A stretch of DNA of 64,000 nucleotides from Mucilaginibacter sp. (GTDB lineage Bacteria > Bacteroidota > Bacteroidia > Sphingobacteriales > Sphingobacteriaceae). The notes under the pieces are model-generated. The model did no database searches. It was not told the origin of the DNA and worked only from the letters and a program-made list of their open reading frames with translations. The stretch spans positions 1 through 64,000 of the forward strand of contig JAQBOM010000012.1 of assembly GCA_028288025.1 (NCBI GenBank). Reading direction: 5' to 3'. Shown one piece after another: positions 8,599 to 17,342 of this stretch (position 1 is its first letter; every line of letters starts with the position of its first letter). The translations under genes and the position numbers were made by a program.

Positions 8599-9108
8599 AT
8601 GAAACCTAAACGCATTGTTCTCGCAGCCTTGCTTATCAGCATCAGTTTTATCTGCAAGTCACAAACCCTTTCACGCATCAACATCGAAGTGGGAAATACT
8701 TTTGTAAAAATCCGTTCAATTGATGTGGCTTATGGCAATAATATTTACTGTTTGAATTTACACGGGAGAATTATAAACAGCTCAGATTCCGCTGATAATT
8801 TAAATATTGTTTTTTATGATGAATTTGACGGCCAGCAAAATATCGGAAAATTAAAGTCCACCGGCAATGTTACCTTCACTTACTATACCGTATTCGACGG
8901 CCCGAATGATATTGGCAAACTAAAATCGATCGGAAACTCTCCGATAACCTACTATACTGTATATGACGGGTTTGATAACATCGGAAAGCTAAAGTCTATT
9001 GGTAATACCCGGATTACTTATTACGATCGGTTTGACATAAGCGACACAACAGGCAAAATAAAATCAATTGATGGAGATAACCCTTACCTGTATATTTTAC
9101 AGATGTAG
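8599..9108 (+). CDS. exported protein with tandem YYTVxDGxxxIGKLKSIGN repeats
   Basis: 169 residues with a clear N-terminal signal sequence (basic start, hydrophobic ALLISISFICKS). The rest is an internal repeat of about 23 residues with the pattern YYTVYDGFDNIGKLKSIGN: two good copies, with degenerate ones at each end (YDEFDGQQNIGKLKSTGN and YYDRFDISDTTGKIKSIDG). The spacing of aromatic, Asp-Gly and Gly-Lys residues suggests stacked beta hairpins, as in a small beta-solenoid or YD-like surface repeat. I cannot assign a family. It stands alone, with a palindromic terminator-like repeat downstream. Confidence 0.75.
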   Translation: MKPKRIVLAALLISISFICKSQTLSRINIEVGNTFVKIRSIDVAYGNNIYCLNLHGRIINSSDSADNLNIVFYDEFDGQQNIGKLKSTGNVTFTYYTVFDGPNDIGKLKSIGNSPITYYTVYDGFDNIGKLKSIGNTRITYYDRFDISDTTGKIKSIDGDNPYLYILQM

Positions 9109-9159
9109 GAAGGTCTGTAGTTGTACAGGTGTGCTTTATAGTGTTGATATGAGGCAATT

Positions 9160-9192
9160 AGATTTGTCAACTTTTTAAAAGTTGACAAATCT
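9160..9192. repeat. perfect palindrome, bidirectional terminator / dispersed repeat
   Basis: Arms AGATTTGTCAACTTTT (9160-9175) and AAAAGTTGACAAATCT (9177-9192) around a single T. It lies between two convergent genes, so it can terminate both. A near copy with the same outer bases occurs at 45425-45457, so this is a repeated element and not just a terminator. Confidence 0.75.
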
Positions 9193-9223
9193 TTAACCCA
9201 AATCAAAATATTTTCAAATTCCG

Positions 9224-11263
9224 CTACCACACTTTAACCCGGTCATTTTCAGCGAGGTACATTTTGTCGCCAGGCTTTATATTAAATGCTTTATAAAACG
9301 CCGGGGTATTTGACAACGGGCCATTCACCCTGTATAACTCTGGCGAATGCGGGTCGACGCTTATTCGCATGCGCATGGTTTCGTCGCTGTTTTTGATACG
9401 CCAAACCTGGGCGAACGACAAGAAAAACCGCTGATCGGGTGTAAAGCCGTCTATTTTTTTATCGCTCTTGCCCTCAGGCGTATTTTTAAATGCCTGGTAT
9501 GCGATGGCCAGTCCGCCAATATCTGCCAGGTTTTCGCCCTGGGTTAAGCTGCCGTTTACATGCAGCGTGTCCAGCACGGTAAATTTGTTGTATTGGCCGA
9601 TCATTACTCCAACGCGTGTTTTAAATTTACCCGCATCGTCGGTTATCCACCAGTCCTTCAGGTTTCCGTCTTTATCATATTGACGTCCCTGGTCGTCAAA
9701 TCCGTGTGTCATTTCGTGCCCGATAACCGCGCCGATAGCGCCATAATTTATCGCGTCATCTGCATTTTTATCGAAAAACGGAAATTGTAAAATACCGGCA
9801 GGGAAAACTATTTCATTAAATGTAGGATTGTAATAGGCGTTTACAGTGGGCGGTGTCATACCCCATTCGGTTTTATCCACCGGCTTATTTACCTTTTTTA
9901 TTGATTCTTTGTAGTTATGCTGTGCAACTGATACCAGGTTTGCATAATAGGTATCTTTGTTGACCACTACGTCATCGTATTTTTTCCATTTATCCGGATA
10001 CCCAATTTTTTTTGTAAAGGCAGCAAGTTTTTCTAATGCCCGCTTTTTAGTGCCAGGGCTCATCCAGTCCAGTTGTTCTATCCGGGCTTTATAAACGCTT
10101 TGCAGGTTATTAACCAGGTCGAGCATGCGTTTCTTCGCGTCAGGCGTAAAATATTTTTCTACATATATCTGTCCTAAAAGCTCGCCCAGCCCGCCGTCAA
10201 TTGTGTAGGTGACTATCTTCCAGCGTTCCTTTTGTTGTTTTTGGCCACTGAGTACCTTACCGAAAAAATTAAAATGGGCTTCTCTGAAACTTTTGCTTAA
10301 CGACCTCGAAGCGTCATTAAGGACATCAAATGTTGCCTTGTCTTTCCATGTAGTTATAGGCTCGGTTTTTAAAAGATCATCAAGCGTCTTGAAATAATTA
10401 GGCTGGCCTACTAAAATTGTATCTGTTTTGATGCTCATCCTTTTAAGAACATCGTCCAGGTTAATGTCAGGAACCTGTTTCTGAAAATCCGCGACAGCAT
10501 ATTTATTATAATTTTTTACTGGATCGCGTAACTCTACCGGCGTTAAATGCGATTTCGCAATGCTGGTTTCCAGTTTTAAAATTTCAGCTGCCTTTTTAGC
10601 AGCCGTTGCGGTGTCTGTACCGGCAAGGGTAAATAGCTTTGCTATGTATTTAACGTATTCGGCACGTATCTTTTTTGACGCGGCATCTGTTTTAAAATAA
10701 TAATCGCGGTTGGGCAGATTTAACCCGGTCTGATCAAAATGAGCTGCATTTTTTGTGCTGATCTTATCATCCGGTGAAACATAGAAGCCTAAAAGGTCGC
10801 CATCCCCATCTTTATAGCCATCGGCGACCAGTCTAATCAGCTCTTTATAGTCTTTAACTGAATTTATTTTCGCAAGCAATAGCTTTACCGGTTCAAAGCC
10901 CAATTTTTCAATTGTTGCAGTATCCATGCCGCTTTTATAAAGGTCACCTACCTTTTGATCCTTGCTTCCGGCGGTGTTATCCTTTGTTGATACATCATCC
11001 AATATGCTGTGCAGATTTTTCAGGTTATCATCCTCGAGAGTGTAAAATGAGCCCCAGCCAATTTCAGAGGGCGGGATTTTAGTGTTTTTAATCCATTTGC
11101 CGTTAGCGTACAAAAAAAAGTTATCGCCGGGTTTAACGGTGGAATCCATGCCTGTTTTATCGAAAAAAACGGTGCGCTCAGCTACATCTTTTGAAGTGTG
11201 TTGTTTGCAACTGGTTAACATAACGGCCGGTACAGCAAACCAAATAAGGGTTTTTAAGTTCAT
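9224..11263 (-). CDS. M13 family (neprilysin/PepO-like) zinc metallopeptidase, lipoprotein
   Basis: Zinc endopeptidase acting on peptides in the periplasm or at the outer membrane. The 679 residues have a lipoprotein signal ending in MLTSC, the N-terminal M13 domain, the substrate-binding NAYY motif, and the catalytic block: HEMTH at 516-520 (two zinc His plus the catalytic Glu), the third zinc ligand in ENLADIGG about 60 residues later, and the C-terminal MRISVDPHSPELYRVNG block. All key residues are intact and the length is normal. It is monocistronic; it ends at the palindrome 9160-9192, and the divergent start to YkuK is 230 bp away. Confidence 0.93.
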   Translation of the reverse strand: MNLKTLIWFAVPAVMLTSCKQHTSKDVAERTVFFDKTGMDSTVKPGDNFFLYANGKWIKNTKIPPSEIGWGSFYTLEDDNLKNLHSILDDVSTKDNTAGSKDQKVGDLYKSGMDTATIEKLGFEPVKLLLAKINSVKDYKELIRLVADGYKDGDGDLLGFYVSPDDKISTKNAAHFDQTGLNLPNRDYYFKTDAASKKIRAEYVKYIAKLFTLAGTDTATAAKKAAEILKLETSIAKSHLTPVELRDPVKNYNKYAVADFQKQVPDINLDDVLKRMSIKTDTILVGQPNYFKTLDDLLKTEPITTWKDKATFDVLNDASRSLSKSFREAHFNFFGKVLSGQKQQKERWKIVTYTIDGGLGELLGQIYVEKYFTPDAKKRMLDLVNNLQSVYKARIEQLDWMSPGTKKRALEKLAAFTKKIGYPDKWKKYDDVVVNKDTYYANLVSVAQHNYKESIKKVNKPVDKTEWGMTPPTVNAYYNPTFNEIVFPAGILQFPFFDKNADDAINYGAIGAVIGHEMTHGFDDQGRQYDKDGNLKDWWITDDAGKFKTRVGVMIGQYNKFTVLDTLHVNGSLTQGENLADIGGLAIAYQAFKNTPEGKSDKKIDGFTPDQRFFLSFAQVWRIKNSDETMRMRISVDPHSPELYRVNGPLSNTPAFYKAFNIKPGDKMYLAENDRVKVW

Positions 11264-11493
11264 TTTGTATAATCTAAATTTTAATTAGTGATCTGGTGGT
11301 CTTTAATGAGAGTTAATAAATCCCAAGTTACATGTTTGACGGGTCATTTACTATAAATAAATTTTTAACTTGTTGATATTTAGGGATGTGTTAACAAATA
11401 AATCATATCAAATTGACGTTAATATGAAACCTTATCGCTTATTTTTATAGACCGTAAAAAGGTCAGACGAAATTTAACCCTAAAAATAAATTT

Positions 11494-11967
11494 ATGATCT
11501 GGAGAAAATTTAGCGGAGAAATCATTCAAGCACCCATCCTGGAAGAAGTTGAAAAGGCCATCGAACGCGAAATCGGCCTGGGCAATAAACTAAAAGTCTG
11601 TATCGGGACAGATTCGCAGGTTAAGGGGAGCGTTACGGATTTCGCTACGGTGATCGTTTTTTTGCGTGAGCAGCGCGGCGGCTTTATGTTTATCCAGCAG
11701 GAGCGTACGTCGCAAAAAATGAGTATTAAGGAACGTATGCTGAGCGAAGTGCAAAAATCCATCGATATCGCCTATAAGCTTTGCGATCTGCTCGATCTGT
11801 ACGATGTTGACCTCGAAGTGCACGCTGATATTAATACCAATCCGATGTTTAAATCAAACCAGGCTTTACACGAGGCCATGGGTTACATTTTGTCGATGGG
11901 TTTTGTATTTAAGGCCAAGCCGGAAGCGTTTGCAAGCTCTTACTGCGCTAATAAAATAGTGCAATAG
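11494..11967 (+). CDS. YkuK family RNase H-like protein (DUF458)
   Basis: 157-residue cytoplasmic protein. Residues around CIGTDSQVKG form the strand-turn with a conserved Asp seen in the RNase H fold, followed by ERTSQKMSIKERMLSE, a core VDLEVHADIN with a second acidic pair, and GYILSMGFVFKAKPEAFASSYCANK at the C-terminus. These segments are the signature of the YkuK/DUF458 family, whose biochemical function is not established. The start at ATG 11494 fits the family. It is followed by the promoter-like sequence of the polysaccharide locus, so it is probably transcribed alone. Confidence 0.82.
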   Translation: MIWRKFSGEIIQAPILEEVEKAIEREIGLGNKLKVCIGTDSQVKGSVTDFATVIVFLREQRGGFMFIQQERTSQKMSIKERMLSEVQKSIDIAYKLCDLLDLYDVDLEVHADINTNPMFKSNQALHEAMGYILSMGFVFKAKPEAFASSYCANKIVQ

Positions 11968-11996
11968 ATTAATTTTCGGATTAATTTAAATAAAAT

Positions 11997-12028
11997 TTTG
12001 TTTTGTAGAAATTAATTTTTTAATTTTG
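11997..12028 (+). promoter_or_regulatory. candidate promoter ahead of the exopolysaccharide locus
   Basis: TTTG at 11997-12000, a 20-bp spacer, and TAATTTTG at 12021-12028, a full match to TAnnTTTG. A start near 12035 would give a leader of more than 400 nt before the OPX gene at 12458, with a 26-codon ORF and a terminator-like hairpin inside it. Confidence 0.45.
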
Positions 12029-12102
12029 ATATTAACAAAACGTTAAATTTTGTAACCAATTCTCAGCCTCTTTCCATACATCCTGTAAATTAACTTAAAG
12101 AT

Positions 12103-12183
12103 ATGACTGCTATCATCTGGACTCTTGTATTGACCAATATCGCATTAATGTTAATTAACAGGCTGGATTCAAAACGCGCCTGA
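12103..12183 (+). CDS. possible 26-aa single-pass membrane micropeptide
   Basis: ATG to TGA in the leader between the candidate promoter and the exopolysaccharide genes. The product is MTAIIWTLVLTNIALMLIN followed by RLDSKRA: one hydrophobic helix and then a basic tail, the usual layout of small inner-membrane proteins. A purine-rich stretch (TTAAAGAT) lies just before the ATG. A hairpin follows 75 bp later. It is too short for homology or codon statistics, so this is a candidate only. Confidence 0.35.
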   Translation: MTAIIWTLVLTNIALMLINRLDSKRA

Positions 12184-12257
12184 TTAATTATTTTGGTATA
12201 CTTTAAATATTGGTAGGTATTAAAGCGCTATGTCTATGCCTCCCGTATAGCCATTCT

Positions 12258-12283
12258 CCCGGACATTCTTAAAAGAGTCCGGG
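12258..12283 (+). terminator. terminator-like hairpin in the leader of the polysaccharide locus
   Basis: Stem CCCGGAC (12258-12264) with GTCCGGG (12277-12283); the loop can pair further (TCTT with AAGA). It is followed by TTTCGTGTTTT. It either ends the micropeptide transcript or acts as an attenuator before the OPX gene. Confidence 0.55.
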
Positions 12284-12457
12284 TTTCGTGTTTTATAACA
12301 GTAGACTATTTCATTAAACGCCGGCTGGCCCGAATATCAACTCTTTAAATCCTCCCCGATGTTCTCAAAACTGTAATTTATCATAAACCGGTAAACAATT
12401 TTTTGCGCGCAATGTTATCCGTGGAAAAGTTAATAAAATAGAGATATCCTTACTGAT

Positions 12458-13252
12458 ATGAAAAGAAAAATTTTACAACTGTATTCCATTGCGATAATAG
12501 CCGTTTTGAGCTCATGCCATGCTTACAAAGATATACCCTATTATCAAAATCTCGACCGATCGCGCGTTACCGAAGAGGCAATTACAAATTATTCACCTTT
12601 AAAGATCCAGCCTGGTGATATGCTGGGCATTAATGTGAGTACTACTACGCCCGACGGTTCGGCGGTTTTCAGCAGCAGTTTAAACCGTCCTATGGGTAAT
12701 AATAGCGAAACCATTACCACTAACCCTGTATATGGTTATATGGTTGACCCGAATGGAGACATTCAGGTGCCATACATCGGCTCCATGAAGGTAAAAGGAA
12801 TGACCACTGACGAGGTTGCAAAACAGCTGAGTGCCAACCTTGTCACTTATTTAACTAAGCCGATTGTTAATGTCCGCATAATTAACTTCAAGATTTCGGT
12901 ACTGGGTGATGTATTGCGGCCGGATGTTTATACCGTTGCCAACCAGCATATTAATATTAACGAAGCGTTGGGCCTGGCAGGCGATCTGAACATTACTGCC
13001 AAAAGAAAAAACGTTTTATTGGTTAGGGAGCTGGACGGGAAGCGCGAATATTATACAATTGATTTAACAAGAAAAGACCTGTTCAATTCTCCGTATTACT
13101 ATTTAAAAAACAATGATATTTTATATATCGAACCGGACAGGACCAAATACGATACCGTTGATAGGAGTTATCGCACGTCATCTTTAGCCATTTCAGCCGT
13201 ATCTGCGCTTGCTTCTATAATCGTTTCGTTAATACTAATCAGGAAATATTAA
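12458..13252 (+). CDS. polysaccharide export lipoprotein (OPX, Wza-like)
   Basis: Outer-membrane polysaccharide export component. 264 residues; the signal peptide ends in AVLSSC with the lipid-attachment Cys at 20. A Poly_export domain follows (LKIQPGDMLGINVST...VDPNGDIQVPYIGSMKVKG, about 50-140), then an SLBB-type domain (ISVLGDVLRPDVYTV, about 145-220). The C-terminus is a hydrophobic helix (ISAVSALASIIVSLILI) and a short basic tail, which places it in the shorter Bacteroidetes OPX type rather than full-length Wza. The next gene starts 5 bp after the stop, so export lipoprotein and co-polymerase are one operon. Confidence 0.92.
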   Translation: MKRKILQLYSIAIIAVLSSCHAYKDIPYYQNLDRSRVTEEAITNYSPLKIQPGDMLGINVSTTTPDGSAVFSSSLNRPMGNNSETITTNPVYGYMVDPNGDIQVPYIGSMKVKGMTTDEVAKQLSANLVTYLTKPIVNVRIINFKISVLGDVLRPDVYTVANQHININEALGLAGDLNITAKRKNVLLVRELDGKREYYTIDLTRKDLFNSPYYYLKNNDILYIEPDRTKYDTVDRSYRTSSLAISAVSALASIIVSLILIRKY

Positions 13253-13257
13253 GAGTC

Positions 13258-15585
13258 ATGGCCGCTAAACAATTTATAAATACAGGCGCCCGTCAGAAAA
13301 AAGGCGATAACGATGCCATTAATTTCAGAGAAATATTAATTACCTATAGCCGGTATTGGTGGCTTTTCTTGATATCGGTGGTCATAGCAATGATAATTGC
13401 TTTTATATTCCACAAGCTTCAAAAGCCGGTTTATACCATTAAGGCGTCGTTGGAGATGGAGGATAGCAAAGATAAGCCGAGTGAAGAAAAATCAGCCCTG
13501 CAGCAGCTCGACCTCTTTAGCGCGCCAAAGGTGGTAGAAAATGAGATCGAAATATTAAAATCGCGTCAGCTCGTAAAAAGAGTTGCGGAACATTTGCAGC
13601 TATGGATAAGCTATAAGTCGGCAGATGGGTTCAAAAAGGACGAGTTATATCACAATTCGCCCGTCCGGTTCAAAGCACTCAGGTTATACGATGCTATGAC
13701 TACCCAAAAGTTGGATGTGCATATTATAGACGCAAAAACCTATTCGATCAATCAACAGAGCGGTAAACACCGTTTTGGTGAAACGATCAGCGATAGCCTG
13801 GGCATTTGGACTTTAACCCGCTCCCTTGGCCTGACGAACTTTATCGGTAAAACAATACAAATTACTTTAGGTAATCCTGAAGCGACGGTTACCGCCTATC
13901 AAAAATCGCTCAACGTTGCCCTGATCGAAAAAATGACATCAGTTATTGAAATTTCCCTCAATGACCAGGTACCGGAGAGGGGTGAGGATTTCGTTAACAA
14001 CCTTATTTACTTTTATAACCAGGGCGAGGTTGCCCAAAAGAATAATATAACCAAGAGTACGCTCAGTTTTATAGACAAACGATTGGATTCGCTGCGCGGC
14101 GAATTGAACATAGCGGAAACCAAGGTGGCCGGTTACCGCAGTGGTAATGGCATAACCGACGTGAATGCGCAATCGCAAATATATCTGCAGGATGCGCAAA
14201 GCAATAGCGCGAAGTTGAATGACATTAATGTACAATTAAATGTAATTAATAACCTGGAGAGTTATGTAAACACTCCGGGCAATAGTGATCAGAACGTTCC
14301 CTCGACTATGGGAATATCCGATCCGGGGCTGGTATCGCTGGTTCAAAAATTATCCGACCTGCAGTTGAAAAGAACGGAGATGCTGGGCAACACGCCGGCA
14401 GGCAACCCTGCATTTGAGCCAATAAACAAACAGATCGCATCCGTTAAACAGGCTATCAAGGAAAATATCAGGAATATCAAATCAAATTTAGTTGCTGCCC
14501 GCAACCAGGTGCAATCATACAAGGCACACGTTCAGTCATCTATCCAAAGCGTGCCTGGGCATGAAAAACAGTTAGGAAACCTGAACCGCCAGCAATCGGT
14601 AAAAGAGAATCTTTATACTTACTTGCTGCAAAAACGCGAAGAGATATCCTTACGCTATGCATCGGCCATGCATGATGCGCGCATGGTAGACATGGCTTAT
14701 ACCGTGCCGCCAAGCGCTACAAAAAAATATACCCCTTTTCTGATCGCACTTTTGATGGGGCTGGTTTTGCCGGGCGGTTATATTTATGGTAAAGACATCG
14801 TTAAAAACAACATCACTAAGCGCCGGGATATCGAAGATGCAACCGAAGTACCCTTACTTGCCGAAATAAGCTATGTAAAGTTACCTTCGGAAATTGTGCT
14901 CAATAATGAAAAGAATAAGTTCAGTTTTACCTTAATTGAACAATTCAGGCATTTGCGCACCCAGCTTAATTTCCTGAACCCTGCGGGGCAAAAGGGGTTT
15001 GTTACCATGATCACCTCGAGTTTATCAAATGAGGGCAAGAGCTTTGTAAGCACCAATCTGGCAGTTTCGCTGGCCAAGGCGGGCAAGCGGGTTATTTTAC
15101 TGGAAATGGATATTTATAAACCTAAAATATCCGCAATGTTCAATTTACCCGGGTCAAAAGGGTTATCCGATTACTTGTCCGGAAGGGCAACCCCGAAGTC
15201 GGTAGTTCAGCAGCCTGCGGGTTATCCCGAACTTGATATTATTGGGTGCGGCGAATTTATCGACAACTTTTCTGAACTGCTGGATCAAAATAAATTTAAG
15301 GAGTTATTAGAGGAATTAAAACCGGAGTATGACTATATTTTGGTTGATACGCCGCCGGTACACAGCATAAATGACGCCTATATAGTTGCTGCCTCCTGTG
15401 ATGTGACGCTTTTTGTGGTTCGTTATAACCATACATCGAAAAGCTTGCTGCCTTTTATCCAAAAGCTGTATACTGAAGAGATGCTGCCAAATATGAACAT
15501 CGTGTTTAACGGTTTAGCTGAAGGAAGGGACGGCGAAGGGTATAAATACGAAACCTACTATTATAACAAAAAAGCGCAGGTTTGA
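13258..15585 (+). CDS. polysaccharide co-polymerase / BY-type tyrosine kinase (Wzc-like)
   Basis: Inner-membrane protein that sets chain length and couples polymerisation to export. 775 residues: first membrane segment about 30-50, a Wzz domain, a long periplasmic coiled-coil region (about 270-480) with the GNVR-like stretch, a second membrane segment near 495-515, and a cytoplasmic kinase. The kinase has Walker A SLSNEGKS (about 587-594), Walker A' (ILLEMDIYKP) and Walker B (YDYILVDTPP, about 691). In Walker A' the usual second Asp position is Met-Asp rather than Asp-Ala-Asp. The tail carries five tyrosines in nine residues (GYKYETYYY), the expected autophosphorylation cluster. Adjacent to its OPX partner. 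Confidence 0.93.
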   Translation: MAAKQFINTGARQKKGDNDAINFREILITYSRYWWLFLISVVIAMIIAFIFHKLQKPVYTIKASLEMEDSKDKPSEEKSALQQLDLFSAPKVVENEIEILKSRQLVKRVAEHLQLWISYKSADGFKKDELYHNSPVRFKALRLYDAMTTQKLDVHIIDAKTYSINQQSGKHRFGETISDSLGIWTLTRSLGLTNFIGKTIQITLGNPEATVTAYQKSLNVALIEKMTSVIEISLNDQVPERGEDFVNNLIYFYNQGEVAQKNNITKSTLSFIDKRLDSLRGELNIAETKVAGYRSGNGITDVNAQSQIYLQDAQSNSAKLNDINVQLNVINNLESYVNTPGNSDQNVPSTMGISDPGLVSLVQKLSDLQLKRTEMLGNTPAGNPAFEPINKQIASVKQAIKENIRNIKSNLVAARNQVQSYKAHVQSSIQSVPGHEKQLGNLNRQQSVKENLYTYLLQKREEISLRYASAMHDARMVDMAYTVPPSATKKYTPFLIALLMGLVLPGGYIYGKDIVKNNITKRRDIEDATEVPLLAEISYVKLPSEIVLNNEKNKFSFTLIEQFRHLRTQLNFLNPAGQKGFVTMITSSLSNEGKSFVSTNLAVSLAKAGKRVILLEMDIYKPKISAMFNLPGSKGLSDYLSGRATPKSVVQQPAGYPELDIIGCGEFIDNFSELLDQNKFKELLEELKPEYDYILVDTPPVHSINDAYIVAASCDVTLFVVRYNHTSKSLLPFIQKLYTEEMLPNMNIVFNGLAEGRDGEGYKYETYYYNKKAQV

Positions 15586-15935
15586 TATCATCGGGCTAAC
15601 CCCATCATACTGCGGCCCCAGTTGAAATATTAAAGTTGAAGACGTCGTAGCGAAGGCCAGCATTCGCTACGATGCCTTGTGACATCAATCAGTAGCCTGG
15701 CCCCCGGTTTTTGTGCATTAATTATGGAAAATAATGACCGGTTTTATTCCATAATAACCTTTTCAGAGAATTAATCAGGCGGAATGACAATAAATCCTTT
15801 CTGTTAAATAAATGAAATTATCGGGCTTTGCTTTAAAACCATTTCATGGATTAACAGGTTATGAAACATGGGTTGCGAAGTAAATCACATGCACTATAGT
15901 TACAAAACCAAAATAAAAATTAATAAAACAATTAC
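15586..15935 (+). other. 350-bp gap inside the polysaccharide locus with a hairpin
   Basis: Non-coding. It contains a stem TCGTAGCGAA (15645-15654) with TTCGCTACGA (15663-15672) and an 8-nt loop, without a T-tract, about 60 bp after the co-polymerase stop. The rest is AT-rich up to the GTG start of the flippase. The gap suggests a separate promoter or an RNA-processing site dividing the export pair from the synthesis genes. Confidence 0.5.
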
Positions 15936-17336
15936 GTGGTAAAGCGGATAAGGGAGTATATAAAATCATTAACGGGCGCAAATAAAGCCCGAACGGGAAA
16001 CGTAACCTTCAATATTATTATGTCCTTTTTATTAAGGGCAATAAGCATTGTCGTTTCATTTTTAGTGATTTCATTTTCATTAAAATTGCTGGATACCAGT
16101 AAGTACGGAATTTGGCTTGCCATTTCTTCGACCGTAGGCTGGGTAAGTATACTGGACATTGGCCTCGCAAATGGCCTGCGGAATAAAGTAGCCGAATATC
16201 TGGCAATAAAGGATAACGGACAGGCTAAAATAGCTGTCTCGTCCACCTATGCTATCTTGTTTATAATCATGATCCCCATCATGCTGTTCACCTGTTTCGG
16301 TTTAAAGTTTATAAACTGGAACTCGGTATTTAATACCAGGTTAAATGAACAGGAGCTGCTTTATACGCTTATGACAGTTTTTATCGGGTTATCGCTGCAG
16401 TTTATATTAAAACCGATCTCGTCAATACTGCAGGGCGACCAGAAAATATATAAATCCAATCAAATTCAGTTGGTATGTAATTTTGTGCCGCTTATACCCA
16501 TTATTTTTTTCAGCCAGTATTTAAAAGGCTCAATGGTGGCAATGGCATTTGCACAAACCATACTGCCGGTTTTTGTACTGTTGGTTTATACCGTAATTTT
16601 ATTCAGGTCGCGCTACCGCGATATTCAGCCTTCGATAAAACATATCAATTTAAAAAAAAGCAAATCACTCTTTGGTCTTAGCTTTGCGTTTTTTATTGTA
16701 CAAATTGCCGGGGTATTCCTTTATTCCACAACCGAATTAATTATAACCCGTGAGTTTGGCGGCTCGGATGTTACACTCTATAACCTGCTATTCAAATATT
16801 TCTCAACCGCGGGGTTGGTATTTAATATTATTTTGGCAACCTATTGGAGCGCATTTACAAATGCCTTTGCTTTACGCGATTTTACCTGGATAAAAACCAG
16901 TATATCAAAGCTGCTCAAAATCTCCTGTTTGTTGCTGCTTGTAATAATAGTTCAGCTGGTTTTGGTAAAACCTGTATTTAATATTTGGGTTGGCAAACGC
17001 GTACAGGTGCCTTTAATGTTAAGCTTAACCATGTGCGTATATTTTGGTGCAAATCTTTTTACCTCAATGTATACCATTGTGCTAAACGGAACGGGGAAAG
17101 TGAAAATGCAGTCCATTGTGTCCATTATTACCGCCGCTTTACACATACCGGTTGTTTTGTTTTTCATCAGGTATTTACACCTCGGTTTAAATTCGCTTGT
17201 ATACGCCAGTATTTTATGGACAGTGATTCAAGTTATCGTCTGGAAAAATGAAATACGCTCGGTTTTAAAGCTCGAACACAAACGCGGGGAACCGAGTGTT
17301 GTTTATAATGAACAAATAGCGATCATAAATAGTTAG
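15936..17336 (+). CDS. Wzx-like polysaccharide flippase (MOP superfamily)
   Basis: 466-residue integral membrane protein with about a dozen hydrophobic helices, opening with a short basic N-terminus (VKRIREYIKSL) and then NIIMSFLLRAISIVVSFLVI. The motif SKYGIWLAISSTVGWVSILDIGLANGLRNKVAEYLA near residue 60 is characteristic of polysaccharide-transporter flippases. It would move lipid-linked repeat units across the inner membrane. A GTG start at 15936 is used; the first in-frame ATG (16020) would remove the cytoplasmic N-terminus and part of helix 1. The next gene begins 6 bp after the stop, so it is co-transcribed with the polymerase-like genes. Confidence 0.88.
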   Translation: MVKRIREYIKSLTGANKARTGNVTFNIIMSFLLRAISIVVSFLVISFSLKLLDTSKYGIWLAISSTVGWVSILDIGLANGLRNKVAEYLAIKDNGQAKIAVSSTYAILFIIMIPIMLFTCFGLKFINWNSVFNTRLNEQELLYTLMTVFIGLSLQFILKPISSILQGDQKIYKSNQIQLVCNFVPLIPIIFFSQYLKGSMVAMAFAQTILPVFVLLVYTVILFRSRYRDIQPSIKHINLKKSKSLFGLSFAFFIVQIAGVFLYSTTELIITREFGGSDVTLYNLLFKYFSTAGLVFNIILATYWSAFTNAFALRDFTWIKTSISKLLKISCLLLLVIIVQLVLVKPVFNIWVGKRVQVPLMLSLTMCVYFGANLFTSMYTIVLNGTGKVKMQSIVSIITAALHIPVVLFFIRYLHLGLNSLVYASILWTVIQVIVWKNEIRSVLKLEHKRGEPSVVYNEQIAIINS

Positions 17337-17342
17337 CCGGGC

